From Gordius sp. MW1 (lineage: Eukaryota > Nematomorpha > Gordioida > Gordea > Gordiidae), in NCBI GenBank assembly GCA_964036665.1, contig OZ038528.1:19207245-19271244 (forward strand): DNA of 64,000 nt. Reading direction: 5' to 3'. Positions 13,201 through 23,416 of the stretch are shown in pieces. Position numbers and translations under genes: made by a program. The notes under the pieces are model-generated. The model did no database searches. It saw only the letters and a program-made list of their open reading frames with translations, and had not been told where the DNA came from. How positions within the stretch are numbered: the first letter of the stretch is position 1; every line of letters starts with the position of its first letter.

Positions 13201-13426
13201 AGCCAAAATATTGTTGATCTCTAAAAATCACTAATGAGAATATATAATTTACATGTGTCTAAGCAATTGTACAATAATTTCATTAGGTAAACTTTGGTCA
13301 GATATATTATTCAATACAACACAAGCCTAATAAAATTCATTTTATCCTAAAATATGTTAATATTAATACCCATTTGATTAACGTTTTATAAGATTTTTCT
13401 TGGTTGACCTCATCTTGCAAATCCAT
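10225..13426 (-). CDS. HOOK: Hook-family protein, N-terminal part, eight exons
   Basis: Hook proteins are cytoplasmic adaptors that link cargo to dynein and microtubules: an N-terminal Hook domain binds dynein light intermediate chain and a long coiled coil dimerises. Exons read right to left: 13370-13426 (ATG at 13426), 13253-13326, 13169-13220, 12994-13042, 12642-12719, 11811-11878, 11181-11249, 10225-10308. All joints keep phase and have GT-AG borders. Diagnostic peptides: FQLILGCAVNCENKQ (exon 5), then YIEKILEMEQESQEVIMNLI (exon 6), matching the family block that ends in AIQEL, then a heptad-like exon 8 with RLESELERALVEKERF. Relative to known Hooks, about 20 residues of the N-terminal domain (the NWR...SNLKK region) are absent, and no exon for the remaining coiled coil or C-terminus is visible below 10225. 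Reading through the last donor gives a stop after six codons, about 183 residues in all versus roughly 700 for the family. Confidence 0.8.
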
Positions 13427-13507
13427 ATGGAATGAATGCGTATCGAGTCAAAATATAAGGGTCCATTACATAGCAATCTTACGATCGTTAATTTTTATAA
13501 GTATTCG

Positions 13508-13525
13508 TTAGGGTTAGGGTTAGTA
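13508..13525. repeat. Short TTAGGG-type telomere-like motif
   Basis: GTTAGGGTTAGGGTTAG, two to three units, lies about 80 bp upstream of the Hook start codon. It is too short to indicate a chromosome end. Confidence 0.5.
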
Positions 13526-13729
13526 TTAATAACCTACTTGTACCAATACAATAAATATTTCATATAACGAAGTGCATATATTACACATATATTTTAAAAC
13601 ATCAACTTATATGTATTTAAAATACGATCGTAATTTTCGCTGCATGCTTGCATAGTCATTATATTTTGTCTCATTAAATTTTGACACCGAGTCGAATGAA
13701 TGCTCGGTTAAAACCATAGACTAATAAAA

Positions 13730-13883
13730 GGTGGCCCGTCAACTTGCCAAAAACCATCTCGCCGAATCACCCTGGGACATTTTGTGATTGGTTGAATGGG
13801 GGACATTTATAAATTAGGAGACATTTTTTAACTGTGGGACATTAATTCGGCGAGATGGTTTTCGGCGAGTTGATAGGGCATCC
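13730..13883. mobile_element. hAT-type MITE, copy 1
   Basis: Imperfect terminal inverted repeats of about 38 bp (left begins GGTGGCCCGTCAACTTGCC, right contains GGCGAGTTGATAGGGCATCC). The flanks TAATAAAA and AAATAAAA match at 7 of 8 bases. The interior has three GGGACATT-like phrases. A second copy lies at 14501-14655. Confidence 0.8.
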
Positions 13884-14500
13884 AAATAAAACTTTAGACT
13901 GCCGAACAACTGATTTTGCAAATTTATTTAACAACCAAGGCCGCCATTACTTAAAACCACCAATATGCGCACTTGTGCAATAAAAAATTGCACAAGTATT
14001 TATAAAAATAAAAAGGAGAGACATTATTCCATGTGGAAGTTAAATTTAATTTTTTTATTTACTCTATGCATTTTTTTATAGAAAAAGAATCCTGAAATTT
14101 TAAAAAAATCAATCATCTTTATATGCTTTGTTTTTAATAAATACATTGTTTTACATAATTTAAATCAACTATATTACATATATTTGTTAATTTTTTTCTA
14201 GCCTAAACAAACTTATTTAATGGTGAAGAATATTACAAATGTCAATGTGCCCTCACATCAGGTTTAATGATTATATAATTTTCTAGACAAGATCATGTAG
14301 CGGCTGCAATATTCAAAACTAGTATCCCTGTCTGTATATGCCTGGAAAGGAAAAACAGACAAAGAATATATGTGATTTATTGAGCAGGTATATGTTTTGA
14401 TTTTTTTTTTGTTTATATATTGTAGATCTTGTTTTTCAGATTAATTAACCTTTAAATTTAATTCTTGATGATGGTAATGATTGTAGTTGTTTTTCAAAAA

Positions 14501-14655
14501 TGGTGGCCTGTCAACTTGCCAAAAACCATCTCGCCGAATCACCCTGGGACATTTTGTGATTGGTTGAATGGGGGACTTTTTTAAATTAAGGGACATTTTT
14601 TAACACTGGGACATTAAATTCGGCGTGATGGTTTTCGGCGAGTTGATAAGCCACC
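14501..14655. mobile_element. hAT-type MITE, copy 2
   Basis: Close relative of the element at 13730-13883, with inverted ends GGTGGC...GCCACC and a perfect 8-bp duplication TTCAAAAA at 14493-14500 and 14656-14663. The 8-bp duplication points to hAT-superfamily mobilisation. No coding capacity. Confidence 0.85.
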
Positions 14656-14689
14656 TTCAAAAAAACACAGTTCTATAAATTTTTACTTT

Positions 14690-15130
14690 GTGATCACATC
14701 CCGCAATCCGGCAAATAATTCTGATAGAGAATTTTGCGCTGAATAATAATCTGTTTTTAGTTTTTTTTATAATTACTAGTTTTTTGGATATACGAGGTTG
14801 AAGGTGCTAAAAATCCCCTTTTTAAGCCTTTTTGAGGCTGACGAATTTTGATAAGGAGAAGGGGTTTACGCAAACGCGTATAAATTTGAGTATAAGAGAG
14901 ATATTAAAATAGTAAAAGAATGGACCCTTAATCTACATGAATATATTACTATTTTTCACTAAATATTAAAAATGCCGTGGCAATATAGCCTCAAAAAAAG
15001 GGCATTTTTGACACTTTCAACCTAGTATATCTAAAAAACTGGTAATGTAGAAAAAAAACTAAAAACATATTATTTTTCAGCTCAAAATTCTCTATCAGAA
15101 TTATTAATCGTATTGCGGGGTGTTTTTTTT
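14690..15130. mobile_element. Fold-back element F2
   Basis: Two arms of about 140 bp (roughly 14701-14845 and 14985-15125) are inverted copies; landmarks are TTCTGATAGAGAATTTTG on the left and its inverse on the right, and TTTTTGGATATACGAGGTTG against its inverse. The motif TTCTGATAGAGWTTTT is shared with fold-back F1, so the two are probably one family. Exact ends and target duplication were not resolved. Confidence 0.65.
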
Positions 15131-15357
15131 GTATCCCTGTATAATCGACCTTTAAATTTAATTTTGGATGATGGTAAAGATCTAAAAGAATTGGTCCATG
15201 ACATGTATATTTGGCAGTACATTAGCTTTAAATGTTATGGTTTTGAAAACATTCACGATATTTACATTTTAAATTTTCTAGACTTAAAATAATATTTTAT
15301 TGATCATAAATTAATAAAATTTATTTTTTATTTTAAAGCTTTGCTTTGATTTAGTTA

Positions 15358-16261
15358 CACTGGTCTACAAAAAAAAATTAACCGGGAAACGATCAACATA
15401 TTCTGATAGAGTTTTTTGTGGTGAACACAAATATGTTTTTCGTTTTTTTCCTATACGTCAAGTTTTTTTAAATATTTCGATTTAAAGTTGCAAAAATGAC
15501 CGTTTTTGACCCTTTTCGATGCTCAATAGAGCGATAGTGAATGGCTAAAAAAAAATTTTAAACCTCTAAGTGGTAGAACCAACTTAGGGTAAAACATTGA
15601 AAAAGGATTTTTTTCCCTATTGTTTTTACTTTTTCCAATATATCGAATTTCAATAAGTCCCTATGCGAAGCGGCATCCTTTGAGCCTCCCTCCCTCCCTC
15701 TCTAGCTAATTGGGTTTATAACACTATACTCTTGGTGCATGTGAGTGATTGATGGATGATGTGGGGGTGGGGGTGTGTAAAAGAGCTATTCCTCTAGTAG
15801 AGAGGGAGGATGACAGGCGTAGTAGTAGGAATAGTTCGTATTAACCCATTACTCTTGCACCCACCACACTCATCAATCACTTACATGCACTAAGGGTATA
15901 GTGTTATATAAGCATATAAGCCACTCAAAGGATGCCGCGATTTCGCATAGGGACTAATTGCATTTTTGATATATTAGAAAAAGTAAAAACAATAGGGGAA
16001 AAATCATTTTTCAATGTTATACCCTAAGTTGGTTCTACCACTTAGAGGTTAAAATTTTTTTTTAGCCATTCAATATCGCTCTATTGAGCGTCGAAAAGGG
16101 TCAAAAACGGTCATTTTCGCAACTTTGAATCGAAATATCTAAAAAACTTGACGTATAGGAAAAAAACGAAAAACATATTTGTGTCCACCACAAAAAACTC
16201 TATCAGAATATGGTAACCGTTTTCCGGTTGATTACACAAGACATTTATTTGTAGACCAGTG
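15358..16261. mobile_element. Long fold-back element F1 with CACTGGTCTAC ends
   Basis: A 904-bp near-palindrome. The left end CACTGGTCTACAAA is the inverse of the right end, and similarity continues inward at least 335 bp per arm; even the central segment is partly palindromic (ATAACACTATACTC against its inverse). TTA flanks both sides (15355-15357 and 16262-16264). CACTG ends with a 3-bp duplication fit CACTA/EnSpm-like or PIF/Harbinger-like mobilisation; no transposase is present to decide. Confidence 0.8.
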
Positions 16262-16264
16262 TTA

Positions 16265-17285
16265 TTATTTAAATATATAATCTAATTTTTTTTGTTAGTT
16301 AGCACATTTCTATTTGGATGGGTTCTACAAGTCTTAATCAATCAGAAGTTTAATTATCTGTAATTTTGAAATGGTAAATAGTTTAAACCTTAAGTTTTCA
16401 TTTATATTATCTCATATGCTTTCTACTAGACAAGATTGCTATAAAACCTCATCTTGATTTTACGATGTTTTGAATTATATAAATTAATTATTATTTATAT
16501 AATATTTTAAAGGTGTGTCAATGTGGGCAAAAAGATTGTATATAAACTGCTGCCAGGGGCAAAGAGTGCATAGCCTATAAGCACAGCCAAATCTGAGCCA
16601 GTCAATTAAAAACTTGTACATGAATATTTTTATATGATTATATGGATGAACTGTATTGTAGTTTATATTTATTTTTATACTAATGAAATAAACTTCTAAA
16701 AAATCCTTAGACCTTTTTTTATTGAAAAAAGTTGTTGATATATTTTTATTTTTTGTCCATCATAGATCTGGAATGGAGATCATTAAGTCTTTTACAAATT
16801 TTAATTACATAAATCATCAATTATTACACAAAAAATTTTGCTTTATAATTTTTTTAATAATTTGAACCAACAAAACTTACATTAGGCAAAAATAAAATTA
16901 AACTTAAATTTTGTAAAATTTATACGTAGTTAAATTTCATATATAGAAAACCTATAATGTTAAATCTAATACTAATGTTTTATAGCGTGTAGAAAATATA
17001 GTATAGATGGCGCTAATATAACTTTTAACGATATTATATATTTCCTTATATATGTAGAAGTTCTACACAAGTTTAAATGTTATCAATGTAGTTTAATTTA
17101 TTCTTATATAAACATAAGTTTTACTTTTTGTTTGGGCTTTTGTAAGCTTATATTAGCTTGATATAAATTTATAAAATAAATATTAATAGAGCGAAATAAA
17201 TAGCGCTTAGATAGTGTGTAGCATATGTAGCATTACAATCTAATGTTTATACTCCTCTGGTTCATTCATATGATAATTTTTATGC
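16265..17285. other. Intergenic, nothing certain
   Basis: AT-rich. A short phrase TATATAAACTGCTGCCAGG near 16548 recurs as TATATAAACTGCAGCCAGG near 32990, but I cannot assign either to a gene. Confidence 0.4.
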
Positions 17286-17289
17286 AGCA

Positions 17290-17545
17290 ATAAAACATTT
17301 AAGCTTCATACTATACGTCATATGACGTCATTATTAAGTGCTAAAACGTATAAAACAAAAAAACGTGACCCCTCGAAAACTACTGGACCGATTTCGCTCG
17401 AACAAATCTTAAAACATGCTCCGGAGTAGGGGAATAAACTGTGAAATTTTGAGCCAAATCGGTCTGTTAGTTTTCCAAATTTGGTGGTGGCATACACACA
17501 AACAAACACACAACACACATAGTTTCTATATATAAGATTTACTAT
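17290..17545. repeat. Dispersed repeat resembling a non-LTR retroelement 3' tail
   Basis: Contains CGAAAACTACTGGACCGATT, AAATCGGTCTGTTAG and then ACACAAACAAACACACAAC before a short TATATATAAG end. This order is common in 3' regions of RTE-like and related invertebrate retroposons. No coding domain is present, so the assignment rests on the motif order only. Confidence 0.4.
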
Positions 17546-17554
17546 TGTTTATTA

Positions 17555-17740
17555 AGTGAGCGTTTATTAATTATCGCGTTAATTCTTTTAATTATCTTAT
17601 TGTTAGTATTAATTAGGGTTAAAAGAGTGGAAAAGGTTTGTGTTATTAAAATTAAGGATAAAAAACGTTGTTTTATATGTAATAAGTTAGGTTATGTTAG
17701 GAAAAATTGCTTTCTAAGGGTGCGTCTTAATACGCGCTTT
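17555..17740 (+). pseudogene. Gypsy element D: Gag-like remnant, membrane segment plus zinc knuckle
   Basis: One frame gives a strongly hydrophobic run (LLIIALILLIILLLVLI) followed by basic residues and CFICNKLGYVRKNC, a nucleocapsid CX2CX4HX4C knuckle in which the His position reads Tyr. The same order, hydrophobic segment then basic stretch then knuckle, occurs in the Gag-like ORF of element C. The His loss and surrounding stops suggest decay. Confidence 0.55.
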
Positions 17741-18214
17741 TGTAGCTAGCTTGAAAAAGCGAATGCATGTTAAAACATAGACGCGTCTTAATACGAGCGT
17801 CACTTCATTTTTGCTCTGTTTTTGTGTTTTTGCTAATAAAACAAATATTTATTTTTTAATTACGCTTATTAATGCATATTCACATAGTAACTAAACAAAA
17901 ATTGTTGATTCCGCGACAAGAATATCGCATATTTAAACAAACAAAAATATGACGTCATGAAGTTGAAGCGTATGACGTAAAAATTTTGGTCAACAAGTAC
18001 AATTTAATGATCCATACTTTGATAAAGTACATCGAGTAGGACCGATGCTTAACGATTGTTGTAAACATAATTGTAGATGTAATCAGGAGGGTCAAAGTTC
18101 TGTTCAGGAAAGAACAGGGTGATCTAATAATTATTACTAGCTGCGTCTAACACGGTTATTACGCCAAGATTAGTATTTATAATTTTTTTAATTCTTCACA
18201 GACACCTTATGTAA

Positions 18215-19532
18215 ATATTAATATCGAGGGTTTCGATTTAAGTTTTCTCATCGATACCGGTTCTTATTATGTCTAGTAAAATTTTTTTTAATGGTGGCCG
18301 GATAGACATATTAATAAGGCTAGTATAATTGCCAGACAATTGGATGGCACCAATATAAATATTTTAGGTAGCACTAAAGTTTTTGTGTGCGTAGCAGAGG
18401 TAATGGTAAAATTCGAATTATATGTAATTGAAGATAAAATTGATAATATAATGGGATGGAATTGAATTAGGATTTTGGGTCCTATTACAAATTGGTGGGG
18501 TATATGTAAACAAAATAAAGTTAATAATTGTAAAATGGTTTGTATTAATATTTTAAGGGAAATGCCAGAGAATTGTTTAGAAATTGACACTACCAAACCG
18601 GGTAATAAGGTAATGGCTTCCAGAAAAGAACCTAAAACCTTGGTTTTTGGGGCACTGAACTCAGTTAATGGGTCAACCTCGGTTTATGAGGAACGGAATT
18701 TTTCTAAAAAAACCCGGATCCTCGGCTTCGGTAAGTGGTGTCGATAGGCATAAAATTGAATTATGGCATGTTAAAATTAATAACATTAAAAAGAGATATA
18801 ACGAAATCTTTCAGGAAGAATTGGGTTGTTTAAGTAATGTTATGTTTTTCATAGGTGTTGATTCTCATGCTGTACCACGTTTTTGTCCTGCTAGACGCAT
18901 TTCATTAATGTGGAAAGATGTAGTGCACCAAGTTTTAGATAATTGGCTTAAAGATGACGTAATAGAACCAATCGAATTTTCGGAATGGGCCACTCCCCTT
19001 GTGCCAGTAAAAAAAGTGATGGTACTATTAGGGTTTGCGCTGATTTTCGCGTTATAGTTAATAAATGGGTTATTGATGTTAAATATCCTTTGCCTAGATT
19101 AGAAATGGTTTTAGCTAACCTGAGAGGTAGTAAGTACTTTTCAAAGTTAGATTTAGCTAATGCTTACCTTCAACTTCGTGTAGATGAAAGATCGGCTAGG
19201 TTGTTACACGGATAAAGGTCTCTATTCTTTTAAGAGGTTACCTTTTGGTTTAAGCGCGTCCGCACCTATTTTTGAAAGGGCGATGGCATCTATATTTAAT
19301 AATATAGATGGTGTATTTTTTTATTTGGACGATATTTTAGTTAGTGGTTCAACTCAGGACGAACATGATTTACGTCTAGAGAATGTTAATTTAATTAAAA
19401 TTAAAAATTTAGGAGTTTCTGCTAAGAAATGTAATTATGGTACTGACCAGGCAATTTATTTAGGTCATGTAATAGCAGATGGTTTTGTTAAACCTAATTT
19501 GAAAAGATACAAGATATAAAAAATATAATAGG
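18215..19532 (+). pseudogene. Gypsy element D: protease and reverse transcriptase remnant
   Basis: Pol fragment of a Ty3/gypsy element. Protease: FLIDTGSYYV (about 18240) with DNIMGWNWI-like sequence downstream, which parallels FGWDWI in element C. Reverse transcriptase: RFCPARR (about 18880), EWATPLVPVKK, ADFR, YPLPRLE, FSKLDLANAYLQL, LPFGLSASAPIFERAM, YLDDILVSG (about 19322, catalytic YxDD) and YLGHVIADG. Frame changes near 19015 and 19190 break it. The frame runs to a VDK codon set at 19535-19543, where repeat copy R2 interrupts; RNase H follows after R2. Closest relative in the window is element C. Confidence 0.85.
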
Positions 19533-19544
19533 CCAGTAGATAAA

Positions 19545-21568
19545 CTCGGGCCTTCGGCCCTCGTGGGAAGGGGGAGGGGAGAAGGGGAGGGGAGAAGGGA
19601 AGGGGGGACGACTCATCTTTACTTCGTATAAATGTATCATATTTGCTATGCAATTTATGGGCGAGAAAGGTGGGAAGGGGCGAGAATGCCTATAGGGGGG
19701 TACTAAATGCCTAATGATTAATTAATTATTTATAGGCAAGGGTTAGGGTTTGATTTAGTGTTTGCATCTAGTTGCGTATTACATTAGTTTTTACGGCCTT
19801 TAGTGATTATGGGTCTAACAAACATTATATTATAAAACATCACAATGTTAAGAATTTGCAGAATTGTTGGGAGAAATTTTTGTTGAATTTGAACAATTTT
19901 TAATTAAAAAAATCAAAAATTTGGCGAATGGTCATTTTTTCTCCATTGGTCAGTACCAACAGATACTCTATAAGTCAATGATAGCCAAAAAAACGGAAAA
20001 AAAAATTTGATGCTCACTTTGGCCAATGGTCATTTTTTTCCATCGGTCAGCAGCCAGCACACGGTAAAAATAAATATGAATTCATAAGAGTAAAAAAAGC
20101 GAAAAAAAATTTTCGAATCACATTTGGCCAATGGTCATTTTATTCCATTAATCAGCAGCCAGGACACGGTAAAAGTGGATATAAATTCATAATAGTCAAA
20201 AAAAACGAAAAAAAAATTTTCGAATCACATTTTGGCCAATGGTCATTTTATTCCATTGGTCAGCAGCCAGGACACGGTAAAAGTGGATATAAATTCATAA
20301 TAGTAAAAAAAAAACGAAAAAAAAATTTTCGAATCACATTTTGGCCAATGGTCATTTTGTTCCATTGGTCAGCAGCCAGCGGCCTGCCAAAAAGTCATAA
20401 TAGCAATGGTAGGAACAGGAACAATCATAATAGTCAAAAAAAACGAAAAAAATAATTTCGATTCACATTTTGTCCAATGGTAATTTTTTCCATGGGTCAG
20501 GAGCCAGCGGACGGCCAAAAAGTCATAATAGCAATGGTAGTAACAGGAATAATCATAATAGTCAAAAATAAACGAAAAAATAAACTCGGATTCACATTTT
20601 GGCCAATGGTCATTTTTTCATTGGTCAGCGGCCAGCCGACGGCCAAAAAGTCTTATTATCAATGATAGTAACAAGAACAATCGTAATAGTCAAAACTAAA
20701 ACGGAAAAAAAACTTGGAATCACATTTTGGCCAATGGTCATTTTTTCCATCGGTCAGCAGCCAGCGGACGGCCAAAAAGTCATAATAGCAATGGTAGTAA
20801 CAGGAACAATCATAATAATCAAAAAAAAACGAAAAAATAAACTTGGATTCACATTTTGGCCAATGGTCCTTTTTTCATTGGTCAGCAGCCAGCAGACGGC
20901 CAAAAAGTCATAATAGCAATGGTAGTAACAGGAACAATCATAATAGTCAAAAAAAACGAAAAAATAAACTTGGATTCACATTTTGGCCAACGGTCATTTT
21001 TTCTTTGGTCAGCAGCCAGCAGACGGCCGAAAAGTCGTATTAGCATTGGTAGTAACAGGAACAATCATAATAGTCAAAAAAAAAGAAAAAATAAACTTGG
21101 ATTCACATTTTGGCCAATGGTCATTTTTTTTGGTCAGCAGCCAGCAGACGGCCAAAACGTCTTATTATCAATGGTAGTAACAAGAACAATCATAAGAGGC
21201 TAAAAAAACTCCGAGATTTTAACCCAAACCCTTGTAGTGGAGGGCATAGGGTAATTATAGCAATTAATATCAATGTTACCCAATTCAAAAACGAATAGAT
21301 ATACTTATGCATTAATTTAACGTAGCAATTAAAACCCGACCCCGCCCGAAAGCGAGGGAGATAGAGATGAGGGGTGGGGCACCTCTTAATTTAAAAAATA
21401 ACACAGCGAGGGAGATAGAGATGAGGGGTGGGGCACCTCTTTCTCATGCATTAATTTAAAAAATCGATAACCTAATATACCCAATGCAAATAGATAGGGA
21501 TGGACGGACGGGCGAACGGACGACGGACGGACGGACAACAAAAAACGAGCCCATAAATTGCATAGCAA
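19545..21568 (+). mobile_element. R-family repeat, copy R2, inserted in gypsy element D
   Basis: Starts CTCGGGCCTTCGGCCCTCG (hairpin with TTC loop) and ends CCCATAAATTGCATAGCAA; TTGCTATGCAATTTATGGGC recurs near the left end. The core is a run of units of about 125-127 bp (AGCAGACGGCC starts at about 20891, 21018 and 21143). ATAAA flanks both sides (540-544 and 569-573 of the respective kilobases). D's pol reading continues across the insert, giving direct evidence of insertion. No transposase encoded. Confidence 0.8.
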
Positions 21569-21945
21569 ATAAAAAGAACTTGCATCGTTTTTAGGTTTAA
21601 TGAATTATTACAGTAAATTTATTGAAAATTATACAGATTATTCTATTCTAGTCCTCTTTATGAGTTAACTAAAAAGGATGTATTATTTAAATGGGATGAT
21701 AATTTAGATAAATGTTTTAATTTCTTAAAAATATTTTATTAACGGATCCAATTCTTAAATGTTTTGATCCTGATAAAGAACATATTTTAAAAGTTGATGC
21801 ATCCAACACGGGTATTGGTGGTGCTTTATGTCAGATAGAAGATGAAATAGAGCATCCTGTTATTTATTTTTCTCGCAAGCTTACTAAGGCTGAACTTAAT
21901 TATTCAGTCATAGAGAAAGAAGCTTTGGGTTTATTCCGCGAGCTG
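21569..21945 (+). pseudogene. Gypsy element D: RNase H remnant after R2
   Basis: Continues the D pol: ELASFLGLMNYYSKFIENYT (RT connection), then after frame changes KVDASNTGIGGALCQI (RNase H first Asp) and VIYFSRKLTKAELNYSVIEK. The frame ends abruptly near 21940, beyond which sequence is unrelated. Integrase is not present, so D is truncated here. Confidence 0.85.
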
Positions 21946-23416
21946 GGCTCTTGCTTTAAAATAAAATCTACAAGTAATTCCATGGGCTTAGCCAGGATTT
22001 AAATAAGAGGAGGGTTTGTAATGATTTAGGGAGGGTAAAAAATGTTTTTTAGATTAAAAAATTGTGAAGTTGGGGGGGGGGCAGAATTCGATAATTGCCT
22101 CCCCCTAGCTATGCCTAATCCACTCCATTTGTAGCATCTGGCAACTTTAGAGTAAATTAATTTAATATCTAGATAAGCTTTATTTCAAGTTTACCTAATA
22201 TTTCATATTTTTACTCATTAAAAATGTAAAGACTAATTCAAAAGTTATTTCTTTAAGTTTTCTTATAAAATAAAAATGATTTTTCATTCCATGTCAATAT
22301 ATTAAAAGATTTAAAACGTTGGAAAATCAAAAAAGTCAAATAACTTTTATTAAAAATATTGCAAAATATATAGTTTTTTATTTGTCACACAGTCGAAACT
22401 TCTTAATCACAAATCGGATTATCGCGAAAATCTTTTAATCGCGGAGTTAACAGCCATTTTGTTTTTTTTAAACGATAATATTAACAAAAACATCGTTTAT
22501 TGACAAAACGCTTAACTACAATATCGGATATTCATAAACATTTTCGAGTCCTTAAATCAACCAGATAATTATATAAAATATCGTTTTATTGCGAAGCGTA
22601 AGATATGAATATTTAATATATTGTACATATAATTTTATTTTCATCGTTTCGCAAAATATCGGTTCATCGCGAATTTTTTCTCAGGCCCGAGGCTTTGCAA
22701 TTAAATGGTTTTATATATCCCGATAACAAGTGTCACTTGTGGAAGAATATTTTCACCTGGAGGTAGCCTCAAGAGGAACTTGGAGACCGAAAAGTATTGA
22801 TGCTTTTAAAATTTGTAACATATATTTATATTATATGTTGTTTAAACATATTGGTAAAAAAACACAATCAAACTGAAAAAAATTATACGATAAAGTTAAC
22901 GGTCCACGGGGCTGGGCTTCTAAATTTATGTAACGGGCGGGCTGATTGATTTAAATAAGCCCCTCCCCCGTTGCAGATCTCTGGTATACACAGCCTACTA
23001 TACTTCCCATTCGAATCATTAGGCAGCATCGCGTCTGAGTTGAAGAAAGCCATTGAGCAACCTCAATACTCATACAAAATATATTTGTCATATTTTAATC
23101 TAATCAATTTTGTTTTGATTATAACAAATTACCCCGCTACGACTTGCTCTGACTAATATACAAAAAATATTTAATTGTATAAAAAATTAACGTTAAAATT
23201 TATTTTGTAATATATCCTGTAGAAGTTATCATTTTCCTTATTAAATTAAATGATAATAATTATTAAAAACAAAGATTCTGATATAATATATGTTCGTTCC
23301 ATAATTCTTAGTCATTATTCCTTACATTAAAAGGGGGGAAGGGAACTTATTGATAAATCATAACGTATATTATTAATAACATTCGCTGATGCCAATACAT
23401 TGTAAATTAGCTAGTT
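21946..23416. other. Mixed repeats; a MITE and no certain gene
   Basis: From 21980 a MITE-like unit begins CATGGGCTTAGCCAGGATTT and ends about 22122 near CTAGCTATGCC. From 22390 to 22680 several TCGCGAA phrases hint at another decayed element. At 22977-23115 an open stretch after TTGCAG could be an exon (SGIHSLLYFPFESLG) but matches nothing I recognise. Confidence 0.4.

Noticed and set aside
17318-17518. Minus-strand 66-codon frame
   Set aside because: Lies entirely within a retroposon-tail-like repeat.
22977-23150. Open stretch after TTGCAG considered as an exon
   Set aside because: Only one plausible splice side, no phase partner and no recognisable family; kept as a note in the stretch description.
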